Assembly: GCF_033898505.1 (NCBI RefSeq)
Contig: NZ_JAXAFK010000001.1
Coordinates: 1,054,001 to 1,118,000, forward strand
Direction of reading: 5' to 3'
Origin: Pectobacterium carotovorum
GTDB lineage: Bacteria > Pseudomonadota > Gammaproteobacteria > Enterobacterales > Enterobacteriaceae
DNA length: 64,000 nucleotides
A program made the position numbers and the translations under genes. Positions 22,534 through 33,071 of this stretch are shown here, piece after piece. Each line of letters starts with the position of its first letter. Position 1 is the first letter of the stretch. Below the pieces are notes generated by a model, which searched no databases, was not told where the DNA came from, and saw nothing but the letters and a program-made list of their open reading frames with translations.

Positions 22534-22603
22534 CGCACTTTTATCATCACCGTACTTTTATCCCTGACGGACTTTTATCAATAAACGGACTTTTATCAAT
22601 AAG
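22534..22603. repeat. Four tandem 17-18 bp repeats between yejL and yejK
   Basis: Units start at 22534, 22551, 22568 and 22586, each of the form CGxACTTTTATCxxxx; the last two are identical except the final base. They sit in the shared regulatory region of the divergent yejL-yejM and yejK genes. Confidence 0.8.
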
Positions 22604-22709
22604 TAGTGTAGACGCTTAGCGCGCGAACCGGTGTTAAGGGCGGCTTTATGTGTTGCGGGCTGTCCGCATCAGTGTTTGAATACGCGCCTTGCCAAAAGGA
22701 GAGTTTATC

Positions 22710-23720
22710 ATGAGTCTGGATATCGCCCAGATTGCCCTGCATCAGCTAATTAAACGTGACGAACAAACGTTGGAAATGGTGTTGCGTGATTCCCTGCTGT
22801 CGACCAACGCGGCAGTCGAAGAGATGATGGCTGAACTGCATCGCGTCTACAGCGCCAAGAGTAAGGCCTACGGGCTGTTTAATGAGCAAAGTGAGCTGGC
22901 GGATGCGCTGCGAGCCTGTCGCAAAGGGGATGAGGACTTTCTGAGTTTCTCACGTGCCGCAACCGGACGTCTGCGTGACGAACTGGCGAAATACCCGTTT
23001 GCCGAAGGCGGTATCGTGTTGTTCTGCCAGTATCGTTATCTGGCGGTCGAGTATTTACTGATATCGGTGCTCAATAGCTGCAACAGCATGCGGGTTAATG
23101 AACAGTTGGATATCAGCACCACGCACTATCTGGATATCAATCATGCCGATATCGTTGCGCGTATCGATTTGACCGAATGGGAAACCAATCCAGAATCTAC
23201 ACGCTATCTGACGTTCCTGAAAGGCCGCGTCGGGCGCAAAGTGTCTGACTTCTTCATGGATTTTCTGGCCGCATCGGAAGGGTTGGACACGAAAGCACAA
23301 AACCGCGGCTTGTTGAAAGCAGTCGATGAGTATTGTGATGAAGCGCAGCTAGATAAAAACGAGCGTCAGAATTATCGTCAGCAGGTGTATAGCTACTGCA
23401 ATGAGCAGTTGCAGTCCGGTGAGGAAATCGAACTGGCGTCGCTGTCACAGGAACTGCCACCGCTGGGTGAGAAAACTTTTCAGCAGTTTTCAGCCGAGCA
23501 GGGTTATGAGCTGGAAGAAAGCTTCCCTGCCGATCGTGGGACATTGCGCCAGTTGACCAAATTTGCAGGCAGCGGCGGCGGCATCAGCCTGAATTTTGAT
23601 GCGCTATTGCTCGGAGAACGGATTTTCTGGGATCCGGCGACGGATACGCTGACGATTAAAGGCACGCCGCCGAATCTGCGCGATCAGCTACAGCGTCGGA
23701 CGAGTAGCGGCAAGCAGTAA
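22710..23720 (+). CDS. yejK: Nucleoid-associated protein YejK (NdpA)
   Basis: A 336-residue nucleoid-associated protein, colinear with E. coli YejK/Ndp[78 protein letters not shown] and [23 protein letters not shown] 22710 is chosen because AAGGAGAG lies at 22696-22703 and E. coli starts at the same residue; an upstream in-frame ATG-like start at 22689 lacks support. It binds double-stranded DNA; the physiological role is poorly defined. A strong bidirectional terminator follows. Confidence 0.96.
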   Translation: MSLDIAQIALHQLIKRDEQTLEMVLRDSLLSTNAAVEEMMAELHRVYSAKSKAYGLFNEQSELADALRACRKGDEDFLSFSRAATGRLRDELAKYPFAEGGIVLFCQYRYLAVEYLLISVLNSCNSMRVNEQLDISTTHYLDINHADIVARIDLTEWETNPESTRYLTFLKGRVGRKVSDFFMDFLAASEGLDTKAQNRGLLKAVDEYCDEAQLDKNERQNYRQQVYSYCNEQLQSGEEIELASLSQELPPLGEKTFQQFSAEQGYELEESFPADRGTLRQLTKFAGSGGGISLNFDALLLGERIFWDPATDTLTIKGTPPNLRDQLQRRTSSGKQ

Positions 23721-23740
23721 ACCTCGTGCCAGAAGACGAC

Positions 23741-23775
23741 GCTGCCCTTTTTCTTATCATCAGAAAAAGGGCAGC
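23741..23775. terminator. Bidirectional terminator between yejK and the DUF1624 gene
   Basis: A perfect 14-bp stem: GCTGCCCTTTTTCT (23741-23754) pairs with AGAAAAAGGGCAGC (23762-23775), with A/T runs on both sides of the loop. It separates convergent genes. Confidence 0.85.
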
Positions 23776-23803
23776 GACTGCTAATGTCTGGAAACGATAA
23801 CGG

Positions 23804-24958
23804 TTAGAAATATTTAAGCCAGCGGATGTCTCGGCGACGGGCTTTTAGGCGGGCAAACGCTTGAACCGGCGCAAATAATACGACCATCAGCACCAGAGTA
23901 CACCCCCACAATTGCCAGACGGCGGAAAAGCCGAACCACTCTCCCTGATTTTTCCCCCAGACTGCGACAGCGGTTAAATACAGGCCTTTTAAAACATACA
24001 GATGCAATAGGTAGAAAAACATCGGGGCGGCACCAAAGCTTGCCAGCATAACAAGCCAGCGCTTCTGCTGCTGACGTTCAAACAGCGCAAGCAGGCAAAG
24101 CCCGATACCGAGTGTTAGGCAAAGAAACAGCAGCGATGGTGGGTATTTCGTGATGTTGAAATAGCTCATGAGCGTCTGCGTGATGACATCACTCTGCTGC
24201 CAGGGTTTGTCGCCATACAGATTGATACTGCGCAGAACGAAGAACAGCACCAGCGTGATACTCGCCGCAGTGAGTAAGACTTTCTGGCGCTGAAGCGGAA
24301 AGACGTCTTTCCGGTATAACGCGCCAGCCGCATAGCCAAGCGAAATCACACCAATCCAGGGAAGTACCGGATAGGAGGTACGCATACGGAATGTTTCGCC
24401 AATTTCTATCCAACCGCGATCGTGCAGAATCGCCCAGGGAATGGACCAGATGGAGCCGGCGGAAGCCTGCAGAGGGTCCAGCAGATTATGTCCGCCCACG
24501 ATAACGATGCCGAGTATGAAAACCAGACCGGCAGGTAACCAGATTAACGCGCTGAGGGCGAGCATGCTCATGCCGATAGCCCAGATGACCTGTAAATAGA
24601 TAACCTGCGGCGGGAACTGGAACGTCCACGCGAAGTTGATTAGCGTGAGTTCAAGAAGAATAAGAATTACGCCGCGCTGGAACAGGAAGAGGGCGGTTTG
24701 TCGGCGATCTTGTACTTTCTGATGGTAAAGCGCGGCGGAGAGCCCGGTTAAAAAGACAAACACGGGAGCACACAGATGCGCCAGCGTGCGGTTGATGAAT
24801 AGCATGGGATCGGTGCTGGTTACATCAATTGGATCGGCGAGTTGCAGGTGCAGATAAAAGGTTTCCCGCACATGGTCTAGCAGCATAAGCACCATCACCA
24901 GACCGCGCAGGGCATCAATAGCGATAAGCCGCTGTGGGATATCACGAGACATGTTCAC
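23804..24958 (-). CDS. DUF1624 membrane acyltransferase-like protein
   Basis: A 384-residue integral membrane protein with about 10 segments, beginning RLIAIDALRGLVMVLMLLDHVRE, the signature of the DUF1624/heparan-alpha-glucosaminide N-acetyltransferase catalytic family (related to YeiB and OpgC). Asp and His in the first helix (D..RG...LDH) are the conserved residues. Such proteins move acyl groups across the inner membrane to sugars; the acceptor is unknown. It is inserted between yejK and rplY relative to E. coli, where these two genes are adjacent. Confidence 0.72.
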   Translation of the reverse strand: MNMSRDIPQRLIAIDALRGLVMVLMLLDHVRETFYLHLQLADPIDVTSTDPMLFINRTLAHLCAPVFVFLTGLSAALYHQKVQDRRQTALFLFQRGVILILLELTLINFAWTFQFPPQVIYLQVIWAIGMSMLALSALIWLPAGLVFILGIVIVGGHNLLDPLQASAGSIWSIPWAILHDRGWIEIGETFRMRTSYPVLPWIGVISLGYAAGALYRKDVFPLQRQKVLLTAASITLVLFFVLRSINLYGDKPWQQSDVITQTLMSYFNITKYPPSLLFLCLTLGIGLCLLALFERQQQKRWLVMLASFGAAPMFFYLLHLYVLKGLYLTAVAVWGKNQGEWFGFSAVWQLWGCTLVLMVVLFAPVQAFARLKARRRDIRWLKYF

Positions 24959-24982
24959 ATTCCTTTGCGAATTAACTAATTT

Positions 24983-25012
24983 TTATAAAAAAAACGCCGC
25001 ATAAGCGGCGTT
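24983..25012 (-). terminator. Terminator of rplY
   Basis: AACGCCGC (24993-25000) pairs with GCGGCGTT (25005-25012); on the minus strand the stem is followed by a run of T. It lies 40 bases after the rplY stop. Confidence 0.85.
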
Positions 25013-25051
25013 CTTCTTTTCCGGCGTCCCGGAAAACAACTTCAGCGCAAA

Positions 25052-25336
25052 CTAAACGCGAACGAAGTCGATGTGAGTCAGTTTTGGCTTGTAAACGTGA
25101 CGTTGTACAGCCTGAACTTTAACTTGTACTTCTTTGCCATCGATAGACAGAATCAGTGCAGTACCGTAGAAGCCTTCTTTTGCTTCCTGGTTTTTCACTG
25201 AGTCGTGGTCCAGCTCGATAGAAACTGGTGCTTCTGAACCACCGTAAACGATGGCTGGGAATTTACCAGCGGAACGCAGGCGGCGGCTCGCACCCTTACC
25301 CTGATCCTTACGTACTTCTGCTTTGATAGTAATCAT
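25052..25336 (-). CDS. rplY: 50S ribosomal protein L25
   Basis: A 94-residue protein that binds loop E of 5S rRNA. The sequence ([51 protein letters not shown]) is the short, single-domain enterobacterial form; E. coli L25 is also 94 residues. It has its own terminator and a structured leader. L25 represses its own translation in E. coli. Confidence 0.98.
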   Translation of the reverse strand: MITIKAEVRKDQGKGASRRLRSAGKFPAIVYGGSEAPVSIELDHDSVKNQEAKEGFYGTALILSIDGKEVQVKVQAVQRHVYKPKLTHIDFVRV

Positions 25337-25356
25337 TTTTTTCTCTACTTATATAA

Positions 25357-25450
25357 AGTAATCCTGCTACAGGCGACCCAGCAGCAGGTTGGGTTATTCA
25401 GCTTTTGCAAACAAAAGCGGGCTGAATTCTAGCGGAATATGCCCTTGCGG
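25357..25450 (-). promoter_or_regulatory. Structured leader of rplY
   Basis: On the minus strand two hairpins precede rplY: TTCAGC-CTTTTG pairing with CAAAAG-GCTGAA (about 25397-25427) and CCTGCT pairing with AGCAGG (about 25365-25391). Enterobacterial rplY leaders are known to mediate autogenous control by L25, so this is the probable site. Confidence 0.5.
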
Positions 25451-25471
25451 GCAAATGAATCTCAGCATTAC

Positions 25472-27268
25472 TTAGCCGCGGAGCTCGTTGGCGCGGCGAA
25501 AGCGCCCCTGATAATCAAAGAGCTTTTCACGGATTTGCCAGAATTTTCCGTGTTTGCGGGCGACGACAAAATCAGGAGGGCGCAATAATGCCTGCTGCGC
25601 GATAACGTCGGCGGCATGCTGCCAGTTAAACGGCGTTCCTGGCGCGCGCTGATGAACGCGCAAAAATTGTTGCAGGAAAACGTGGCGCTGTGCGGTGGCG
25701 TGCAGGCGAAAACGTTCACTCACTTCGGCCCCGTCTTCATCGTGGTAGATGATTTTCAGCCATTCTCCTTTTGCATCTTGCCCCAGCTCGAAGCTCATAC
25801 CGCTACAGCGTAAAACCAGCGCGTCTTTCAGCTTCAGCGCCGCTTTCAGCATATCGTCGGGATCGACCAGCACTTCATCACACTGGTGGCAGCGCCGTGC
25901 CGCGATATCATTCTCCGCGCCGCAGTGCGGACAAACTTTAAACCGGAACCGGAAATCACACTGCTGGCGTTGGCCGTTTTCCGCCATTTCCCACCCCTGA
26001 CAGCGGCGGCCATAGTGTTCGATGATATCGCCGTCCGTGGTCGTTTTGCCCCAAAACAGGTTGGCAAAGCCGCATTCAGGACAGAAGACCTGCACCGGCT
26101 GGCTGCCGGCATGTGGCTTGCTGTTACCGACTTCAGGGGTATAGAGATCGTGTGGATTGCCCGCGTAATCCAGTATCAGGCAGTCCGTTTTTCCCGGATA
26201 GAGGCGTAAACCGCGCCCGACGATTTGCTGATACAGGCTGACGGATTCTGTTGGGCGAAGGATAGCGATAAGGTCGACATGCGGAGCATCAAAACCCGTT
26301 GTCAGCACCGCCACGTTGACCAGATATTTCAGCGACTGCTGTTTAAAGGCGTCAATTAGCGCATCGCGCTCGGCTGCTGGCGTATCGGCGCTGACTAATG
26401 CCGCCTGACCAACCGGTAACAAAGCCGTAATTTCTTTGGCATGTTCGACGGTGGACGCAAAAATCATCGCACCGCGCCGCGTTTGCGCATAATCGATGAC
26501 CTGGCTGATGATGTGCGGTGTAATGCGCTGCTGACGTTTGAGTTCAAGATTCAGGTCAGCTTCGCTGAATAACCCGTTGCCGCGTGCGACGAGCTTGCTG
26601 AAATCATATTGCACTACCGGCATATCCAGTCGGTCAGGCGGCACCAGAAAGCCATGTTTGATCATATAGCGCAGCGGCAGCTCATAGATACAGTCGCGGA
26701 ACAAACAGCGTTCGTCGCCACGTATCATGCCGTGATAGTGATATTGATATATCCAGCCTTTACCAAGCCGATAAGGCGTGGCGGTTAAGCCGAGTAGCCG
26801 CAGCTGTGGATTGGTTTTTTGCAGATGCTGGATGATTTGTTGATATTGGCTGTTATCGTCGTCGCTAATACGGTGACATTCATCAATGATCAACAGAGAG
26901 AACGCATTATCGAACTGGTCGAGGTTGCGTGCGACAGACTGCACGCTGCCAAAGACCACTTTTCCCTGACTTTCTCGCTGTTGCAGCCCGGCGGCGAAGA
27001 TATCCGCATCAAGCCCCCAGGCGCAGTATTTAGCATGATTTTGTGCGACCAGTTCCTTAACGTGCGCCAGCACCAGAACACGGCCGCGAGCAAGTCGCGC
27101 CAGTTCGGCGATGACCAGGCTTTTTCCCGCGCCGGTGGGCAAAACGATGACGGCCGGTTGGGGATGACGGCGAAAATAGTCGAGTGTGGCGGAAACAGCC
27201 TCACGCTGGTAAGGCCGTAGTGTGAACGAGGAAGACTGTGTGAACGAGGCAGACGGTGTGAACGACAT
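25472..27268 (-). CDS. radD: DNA helicase RadD (YejH)
   Basis: A 598-residue superfamily 2 helicase. Motif I is [11 protein letters not shown], motif II DECHRI, motif [12 protein letters not shown], motif [12 protein letters not shown]; a four-Cys zinc region follows ([12 protein letters not shown] ... [19 protein letters not shown]). It matches E. coli RadD (586 residues) to the C-terminal [10 protein letters not shown]. RadD acts in double-strand-break repair with RecA. The N-terminus has an 11-residue extension made of an in-frame repeat (SFT). It starts two bases after the yecH-like stop, so the two are coupled. Confidence 0.95.
   Translation of the reverse strand: MSFTPSASFTQSSSFTLRPYQREAVSATLDYFRRHPQPAVIVLPTGAGKSLVIAELARLARGRVLVLAHVKELVAQNHAKYCAWGLDADIFAAGLQQRESQGKVVFGSVQSVARNLDQFDNAFSLLIIDECHRISDDDNSQYQQIIQHLQKTNPQLRLLGLTATPYRLGKGWIYQYHYHGMIRGDERCLFRDCIYELPLRYMIKHGFLVPPDRLDMPVVQYDFSKLVARGNGLFSEADLNLELKRQQRITPHIISQVIDYAQTRRGAMIFASTVEHAKEITALLPVGQAALVSADTPAAERDALIDAFKQQSLKYLVNVAVLTTGFDAPHVDLIAILRPTESVSLYQQIVGRGLRLYPGKTDCLILDYAGNPHDLYTPEVGNSKPHAGSQPVQVFCPECGFANLFWGKTTTDGDIIEHYGRRCQGWEMAENGQRQQCDFRFRFKVCPHCGAENDIAARRCHQCDEVLVDPDDMLKAALKLKDALVLRCSGMSFELGQDAKGEWLKIIYHDEDGAEVSERFRLHATAQRHVFLQQFLRVHQRAPGTPFNWQHAADVIAQQALLRPPDFVVARKHGKFWQIREKLFDYQGRFRRANELRG
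27221..27266. repeat. 18-bp tandem repeat in the radD start region
   Basis: Units at 27221-27238 and 27239-27256 differ at two or three positions, and a partial unit fills 27257-27266. In the protein it gives [15 protein letters not shown]. Being a multiple of three, copy changes keep the frame. Confidence 0.8.
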
Positions 27269-27270
27269 AA

Positions 27271-27510
27271 CTAGTGCTGACAGATTTTACTGGCGCTGGT
27301 GGTAAAGCCCGCATCGAGCGGGATAAATTTTCCGCGTTCAGACAGAAATTGTACCAGCATCGAGGCCGTCATATTTTCGGCGGAACAGGTATGAAAACGC
27401 GCCTCGTTGCCGAAGCGGGCTTCTATCGTGCTGATCAGCTGTTCGGTGGTAAATGACTCACCGGATGCGAGCATCATTTGCAAAACTTCATGACCGTGAA
27501 TAGATGACAT
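27271..27510 (-). CDS. yecH: YecH-family small metal-binding protein
   Basis: A 79-residue DUF2492 protein close to E. coli Yec[44 protein letters not shown] and the C-terminal SKICQH. Conserved His and Cys residues (HGHE, FHTCS, CQH) suggest metal binding. In E. coli yecH is elsewhere; here it lies just before radD, ending two bases before its start. The function is unknown. Confidence 0.9.
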   Translation of the reverse strand: MSSIHGHEVLQMMLASGESFTTEQLISTIEARFGNEARFHTCSAENMTASMLVQFLSERGKFIPLDAGFTTSASKICQH

Positions 27511-27734
27511 GCGGTTGCCCTCAAGAGATAAAAAATTGCTCCTATTATGCCTGCTGACAATATCTGGCGCGAGGGATAAGCAAAGGTCGTGTAGCCTGAA
27601 GGTCGGCTAAAAAGAGCCACTCATGGACGGTGAATTGCAGGACGAGCGGACAAAGCCCCGTTATACTACCCCCTCACAATTTAGGGTCTCACGATTTGAG
27701 ACAGGCAGTTATTTGAGATAGGTAGTGAGCTTTA

Positions 27735-28430
27735 ATGCGATTGGACAAATTTTTATCTCAGCATTTGGGAATCAGCCGTTCGCTGGTGGCGCGTGAACTG
27801 CGTGCGCAGCGTGTGACCGTTGATGGCGACGTGGTGAAGAACGGCGCATTCAAGCTATCCCCCGAGCATAGCGTTGAGTTTGACGGTAATCCGCTGGAAC
27901 AGCAGAGCGGTCCGCGCTACTTCATGCTGAATAAGCCTCAGGGTTATGTCTGTTCAACGGACGACCCCGATCATCCTACCATTCTGTATTTTATGGATGT
28001 CCCGGTGGCGCACAAACTGCATGCGGCGGGGCGACTGGATATCGATACCACGGGGCTGGTGTTGTTAACGGACGATGGACAATGGTCGCATCGCATTACC
28101 TCGCCTAAGCATCAGTGTGAAAAGACCTACCTGGTGACGCTGGAGCAGCCGCTGGCCGAAGATACCGCTGCGCAATTTACAGCGGGCGTACAGTTACATA
28201 ACGAGAAGAATCTCACTAAACCCGCTACGCTTGAGAAGATAACGGATTATGTCGTTCGACTGACGATTAGCGAAGGTCGCTATCATCAGGTGAAAAGGAT
28301 GTTTGCTGCGGTGGGGAACCGGGTCGTGGAGCTACACCGCGAGCGTATTGGCGACATCTGGCTGGATAGCGAACTAGAACCGGGGGAATTCCGGGAGTTA
28401 AGCGATGAGGAGATCGCCAGCGTAAAATAA
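27735..28430 (+). CDS. rsuA: 16S rRNA pseudouridine(516) synthase
   Basis: A 231-residue enzyme that isomerises U516 of 16S rRNA. An N-terminal S4 RNA-binding domain ([31 protein letters not shown]) is followed by the catalytic domain with [17 protein letters not shown], in which the Asp of RLD is the nucleophile, and [18 protein letters not shown]. The length equals that of E. coli RsuA. It is divergent from yecH-radD and followed 40 bases later by bcr on the same strand, as in E. coli. Confidence 0.96.
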   Translation: MRLDKFLSQHLGISRSLVARELRAQRVTVDGDVVKNGAFKLSPEHSVEFDGNPLEQQSGPRYFMLNKPQGYVCSTDDPDHPTILYFMDVPVAHKLHAAGRLDIDTTGLVLLTDDGQWSHRITSPKHQCEKTYLVTLEQPLAEDTAAQFTAGVQLHNEKNLTKPATLEKITDYVVRLTISEGRYHQVKRMFAAVGNRVVELHRERIGDIWLDSELEPGEFRELSDEEIASVK

Positions 28431-28470
28431 TGCTGCATAGCATGACCTTCTTTCTAATCTGGAGTTATTA

Positions 28471-29661
28471 GTGCAATTACGCCGCTCTTCTCATCTTGGG
28501 CTGATTTTTATTCTTGGCCTGATTTCGATGCTAATGCCGTTAGCCATCGATATGTATTTGCCTGCATTACCGACCATTGCTAACGAATTTGGCGTGGGGG
28601 ACGGGCACGTTCAAATGACGCTCAGTACCTATGTGCTGGGCTTTGCGATTGGCCAGATGTTCTACGGGCCGATGGCGGATAGCCTGGGACGTAAACCTGT
28701 GATCCTCGGTGGTACGCTGGTTTTTGCGTTTGCAGGCGTGGCCTGTGCGCTGGCGCAAACGGTAGAGCAGCTTATCTACATGCGTTTCCTGCACGGGGTT
28801 TCTGCCGCTGCCGCTGCGGTGGTCATTAATGCCCTGATGCGCGATATGTTCTCGCGGGATGATTTTTCTCGCATGATGTCGTTTGTCGTGCTGGTGATGA
28901 CGGTCGCACCGCTCATTGCGCCGATTGCTGGGGGCTGGCTGCTGTTGTGGTTTAGCTGGCATTCCATTTTCTGGACGATCTCTGGCGCGGCGTTTCTGGC
29001 TGCAGCGCTGATTTTCTTTTTTATCAAAGAAACCTTACCGCCTGCGAAACGGCAGAAGTTTCATCTACGCACTACCATCGGGAATTTTGCCATCCTGTTC
29101 CGCCACAAACGGGTATTCAGTTATATGGTGGCGAGCGGGCTGTCGTTTTGCGGCATGTTTTCCTTCCTGAGCGCCGGGCCATTTGTGTATATCAACCTAT
29201 ATGGCGTGTCACCTCAGAATTTTGGCTATTACTTTGCTCTGAACGTCGTCTTTCTGTTTGTGGTGACGTTGTTTAACAGCCGTAATGTGCGGCGGTTGGG
29301 CGCGTTGGCGATGTTCCGTGCGGGGCTGGTGATCCAGTTTGCGATGGGGATATGGCTGGTGATTGTCTGCCTGTTCGATCTCGGGTTCTTACCGCTGGTA
29401 TTTGGCGTTGCGCTGTTTGTCGGCTGTATTGCAATGGTGGCGTCGAATGCGATGGCGGTCATCCTTGATGATTTCCCTCATATGGCAGGGACTGCGTCGT
29501 CGCTCGCGGGAACGCTGCGCTTTGGCCTTGGCGCGATTGTGGGCGTTATTCTATCGCTGGCCTCATTCAACAGCGCTTGGCCGATGGTGCTATCAATGGC
29601 ACTCTGTTCGATTGGTGCCTTTCTGCTGTACATGTACGCGAACCGCTCGGCAGCGTCCTGA
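28471..29661 (+). CDS. bcr: Bicyclomycin/sulfonamide efflux MFS transporter
   Basis: A 396-residue DHA1-family drug:H+ antiporter with 12 membrane segments. It matches E. coli Bcr (396) closely: [37 protein letters not shown] (motif A), [34 protein letters not shown] and [24 protein letters not shown]. The start is GTG 28471 with CTGGAG seven bases upstream. Bcr exports bicyclomycin, tetracycline, cysteine and dipeptides in E. coli. It forms the second gene of an rsuA-bcr unit. Confidence 0.95.
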   Translation: MQLRRSSHLGLIFILGLISMLMPLAIDMYLPALPTIANEFGVGDGHVQMTLSTYVLGFAIGQMFYGPMADSLGRKPVILGGTLVFAFAGVACALAQTVEQLIYMRFLHGVSAAAAAVVINALMRDMFSRDDFSRMMSFVVLVMTVAPLIAPIAGGWLLLWFSWHSIFWTISGAAFLAAALIFFFIKETLPPAKRQKFHLRTTIGNFAILFRHKRVFSYMVASGLSFCGMFSFLSAGPFVYINLYGVSPQNFGYYFALNVVFLFVVTLFNSRNVRRLGALAMFRAGLVIQFAMGIWLVIVCLFDLGFLPLVFGVALFVGCIAMVASNAMAVILDDFPHMAGTASSLAGTLRFGLGAIVGVILSLASFNSAWPMVLSMALCSIGAFLLYMYANRSAAS

Positions 29662-29673
29662 TTTTCCCTTCTT

Positions 29674-29716
29674 CTCAGGTGTAGGAATCCCTTTCTTGCA
29701 CCTGAGTCTGTTTTCT
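29674..29716 (+). terminator. Terminator after bcr
   Basis: CTCAGGTG (29674-29681) pairs with CACCTGAG (29699-29706), followed by TCTGTTTTCTT. The loop is long (17 bases). Confidence 0.6.
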
Positions 29717-30043
29717 TCTTTCTCCATTTCCTTTTTGACAGCGATAGCCTGTCATGGCTTTTTGTTTTGCGAATGTAAAATATTTGACCCAAAAGTGAAC
29801 GGATGGGTCGAAAAGGGTTGAGATATTAAATGGAAAAGGTTACATATAGCCGGAAAAGAAGAAAGATTCGTGATCGATTTGGCATTAATAGCGCTTGCAA
29901 TCAGGCTTGTTAGCCACTATCACGATATGAAAAAAGTGTGTTTGTTGTTTTTTTGTTCACGAAAGGTGGCAAGAAATGGTGTGAACACGCTACTATGATA
30001 AATATGTTACTATTTTGTGAATTATTACCTGAGGAAAACAGTA
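29717..30043. other. Intergenic region bcr-yejG
   Basis: About 330 bases, AT-rich towards yejG, with no gene. GAGGA at 30031-30035 is the yejG ribosome binding site. Confidence 0.5.
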
Positions 30044-30388
30044 GTGGACAGTTTCCAACTTTCGGTAGTTCATCGTTTGCCGCAAAGTTATCGCTGGTTA
30101 TCGGGTTTTGCAGGTGTCAATGTTGAACCGATTCCGCTGAGCGGCAGAGAAGAAGAGAATAACCTGATTGGCCTCAAGCTGTTGAGCCATGACGGCGATA
30201 TTGCATGGAAAATCATGCACCAGTTGCATCAGTCTCTGTCTGAAATTCAGGTTGAATGCGCCGTTCTGGAATGGGAAGGCGAACCGTGCCTGTTTTTACA
30301 TCGCAATGATGAAAGTACGGCAATGTGCCGTTTGAAGAACGTCGGTGTCGCTATCGCTGAGTCTGTATCGGCACAATACCCCTTTTAA
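30044..30388 (+). CDS. yejG: YejG family protein
   Basis: A 114-residue protein of unknown function matching E. coli YejG (114): [54 protein letters not shown] and [15 protein letters not shown] 30044 is chosen since GAGGA is eight bases upstream and the resulting length equals E. coli; the frame itself runs back to 30017. It converges on yejF with a hairpin between them. Confidence 0.9.
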   Translation: MDSFQLSVVHRLPQSYRWLSGFAGVNVEPIPLSGREEENNLIGLKLLSHDGDIAWKIMHQLHQSLSEIQVECAVLEWEGEPCLFLHRNDESTAMCRLKNVGVAIAESVSAQYPF

Positions 30389-30418
30389 ACCGCAGCGTCA
30401 GCAGACTGGCGCTGCGGT
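30389..30418. terminator. Hairpin between yejG and yejF
   Basis: ACCGCAGCG (30389-30397) pairs with CGCTGCGGT (30410-30418). No T tract follows, but its position just after the yejG stop suits a terminator. Confidence 0.5.
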
Positions 30419-30427
30419 ATGCCCGCA

Positions 30428-32044
30428 TTATGCCGGCGGTGTTTCCGTCGTGTAGGATGAAAACTGTAGTAATTCCCGCGTGTAATGTTCGGCAGGGTGC
30501 GTGAATACCTGTTTACATTCACCTTGCTCAACCACTTCGCCCTGTCGTAACACAATAACCTGATGGCACAGTGAGCGGATAACTTGCAAATCATGGCTGA
30601 TAAACAGGTAAGCGATTTTGTGCTTTTCCTGTAATGACTTCAGCAGCGCCAGAATTTGCGCCTGAACCGTTCTGTCCAGTGATGATGTCGGTTCATCAAG
30701 GATCAGCAGCTCCGGTTGCAGTATCAGGGCGCGAGCGATAGCGATACGCTGACGCTGACCGCCGGAAAACTCGGAGGGATAACGGTAGCGGGTCATGGGA
30801 TCCAGCCCGACTTCCTGCATCGCCTCAACCACACGCTGGTCGCGCGCCTCTTTGCTTAACTTATGATGGACGGTTAATCCCTCAGCAATAATTTGCTCCA
30901 CATTCAGCCGTGGGTTCAGCGCGGAGTTCGGATCCTGAAAGACAACCTGAATCCGATGGCGGAAAGGCAGCATTTGCTTACGAGTTAGCCCTTGTAAGGG
31001 CTGGCCGTCAAACCAGATATCGCCGTGTGATTGAATCAGGCGCAGCAGCGCTAACCCGGTCGTGCTTTTGCCTGATCCGGATTCACCCACCAGACCGAGG
31101 CTTTCGCCGCGCCGTAAGGTGAAGTTGATATTGTTCACTACCTGCTTTTCATCAACGGTACGGCGCAGCAGGCCGCGTTTGATGGGAAACGAAACGTGCA
31201 GTTTTTCCACCCGAAGGAGCGGTTCACCATCGTCTGCCACCGGAAGCGGCTCGCCCGACGGTTCTGCATCCAGCAGCTGGCGCGTGTAGGGGTGCTGCGG
31301 TGCGCTGAAAAGCTGCTGACAGCTATTGTGCTCCACGGCCTGACCGGCTTTCATGACCGACACGTTATCTGCCAACTGGCGGACAATATTCAGGTTGTGG
31401 GTGATGAACAGTAGACTCATCCCCAGTTCTTGCTTCAGCTCGTTCAGCAATTTCAATATTTGCGCCTGAACGGTCACGTCCAACGCCGTTGTGGGTTCAT
31501 CGGCAATCAGTAAATCCGGCTGTGTCAGCAGCGCCATCGCAATCATGACACGCTGGCGTTCCCCGCCGGAAAGCTGGTGCGGAAAATCATTTAACCGGCT
31601 TTTCGCCTGCCGAATTCCTACGCGATCCAGACAGGTGATGACTTCGCCGCGAGCTGCCTCGGTGCGCATACCCCGGTGGAGCGAAAGCACCTCAATCAGC
31701 TGTTTCTCAATGCTTTGCAGAGGGTTAAGCGACACCATCGGCTCCTGGAAGATCATCGCGATCCGGTTGCCGCGTATCTGACGCAGTGTTTTTTCATCAG
31801 CATGCAGCAGCGATTGCCCTGCGAAACGGATATCCCCTTGTGGATAAATGACGGGCGGGGAAGGGAGCAAACGTAAAACCGACAGCGCAGTGACGCTCTT
31901 ACCCGAGCCTGATTCACCGACCAGTGCCAGCGTTTCACCCGCGTTCACCGACAGTGACAGCTGATCGACAACGCGCTGCTCCTGATCGCCTTTGCGGAAG
32001 GCAATGCTGAGATTATCTATCTGCAATAAAGGTGAACTGGACAT
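30428..32044 (-). CDS. yejF: Peptide ABC transporter double ATPase YejF
   Basis: A 538-residue ATPase with two nucleotide-binding domains. Each has Walker A GESGSGKS, signature LSGGERQR or FSGGQRQR, and Walker B LLIADEPT or [11 protein letters not shown] 32044 is the start; the frame is open further but the yejE stop lies one base upstream. YejABEF imports oligopeptides, and in E. coli also microcin C. It is the last gene of the yejABEF operon. Confidence 0.95.
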   Translation of the reverse strand: MSSSPLLQIDNLSIAFRKGDQEQRVVDQLSLSVNAGETLALVGESGSGKSVTALSVLRLLPSPPVIYPQGDIRFAGQSLLHADEKTLRQIRGNRIAMIFQEPMVSLNPLQSIEKQLIEVLSLHRGMRTEAARGEVITCLDRVGIRQAKSRLNDFPHQLSGGERQRVMIAMALLTQPDLLIADEPTTALDVTVQAQILKLLNELKQELGMSLLFITHNLNIVRQLADNVSVMKAGQAVEHNSCQQLFSAPQHPYTRQLLDAEPSGEPLPVADDGEPLLRVEKLHVSFPIKRGLLRRTVDEKQVVNNINFTLRRGESLGLVGESGSGKSTTGLALLRLIQSHGDIWFDGQPLQGLTRKQMLPFRHRIQVVFQDPNSALNPRLNVEQIIAEGLTVHHKLSKEARDQRVVEAMQEVGLDPMTRYRYPSEFSGGQRQRIAIARALILQPELLILDEPTSSLDRTVQAQILALLKSLQEKHKIAYLFISHDLQVIRSLCHQVIVLRQGEVVEQGECKQVFTHPAEHYTRELLQFSSYTTETPPA

Positions 32045-32045
32045 A

Positions 32046-33071
32046 TTAATGCGCCTTGCTGGGGTCAAAGGCGTCGCGCACCGCTTCGCCAATAAAAATG
32101 AGTAAGGAAAGCACGATGGAAAGCACCATAAACACGGTAATGCCCAGCCACGGCGCCTGAAGGTTATTTTTCCCTTCCAGCAATAAGGTGCCTAATGACG
32201 GCGAGCCCATTGGCAGACCAAAGCCGAGAAAGTCCAGCGATGTTAGCGTGGTAATTGAGCCGCAGAGAATGAAGGGCAGATAAGTCAGCGTGGCGACCAT
32301 CGCGTTTGGCAGCATGCAGCGGAACATAATAGCGCGGTCGCTGACGCCCATCGCCTGTGCGGCGCGAATATAGTCAAAATTTCGGGTACGCAGAAATTCT
32401 GCTCGCACCACACCAACCAGGCTCATCCAGCCGAAAAGGACAGTAATCGCTAATAGCCACCAGAAGTCTGGCTGAATCACGCTGGATAGCAGGATAATGA
32501 GAAATAATGTCGGCATGCCGGACCAGACTTCGATAAAGCGTTGTCCCCATAGGTCGAGACGCCCGCCGTAATAGCCCTGTGTCGCCCCGACGGCGATACC
32601 AATCACGCTGGACAGGATTGTGAGCGCCAGACCGAACAGCAGTGAGATACGGAAGCCATACAGTACCTGCGCAACCACATCTTTCCCCTGGCTGTCCGTG
32701 CCCAGCCAGTTCTGCCAGTCTGGCGCAGACGGAAAGGATGCCGTAGTGGCGTAGTTGATGGTGTCGTAGCTGTAGTGAATCAGCGGCCAGATAGCCCAGC
32801 CGTGGCTGCTGATACGCTCGGCGATATAAGGATCGCGGAAGTCAGCGGTGGTATCCAACTGTCCGCCGAATGTTCTCTCGCTGTGGTCAATGAGCACTGG
32901 CGTATAGAACTGACCGTCATATTTCACCAGCAGCGGTTTATCATTGGCGATGAGTTCAGAAAACAGGCTGACGATAAACAGCACCATGAAAATCCACAGC
33001 GACCAGTAACCGCGGCGATTACTTTTAAAACGCGCCCAGCGCGCCTGATTAATCGGGCTTAAGCGGCTCAT
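32046..33071 (-). CDS. yejE: Peptide ABC transporter permease YejE
   Basis: A 341-residue inner-membrane permease of the OppC type. An N-terminal TM (about 22-42) is followed by a periplasmic stretch and five more segments with the EAA loop ([25 protein letters not shown]). [24 protein letters not shown] is the family N-terminus. Its start overlaps the yejB stop by four bases (ATGA) and its stop is one base before yejF. Confidence 0.95.
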   Translation of the reverse strand: MSRLSPINQARWARFKSNRRGYWSLWIFMVLFIVSLFSELIANDKPLLVKYDGQFYTPVLIDHSERTFGGQLDTTADFRDPYIAERISSHGWAIWPLIHYSYDTINYATTASFPSAPDWQNWLGTDSQGKDVVAQVLYGFRISLLFGLALTILSSVIGIAVGATQGYYGGRLDLWGQRFIEVWSGMPTLFLIILLSSVIQPDFWWLLAITVLFGWMSLVGVVRAEFLRTRNFDYIRAAQAMGVSDRAIMFRCMLPNAMVATLTYLPFILCGSITTLTSLDFLGFGLPMGSPSLGTLLLEGKNNLQAPWLGITVFMVLSIVLSLLIFIGEAVRDAFDPSKAH

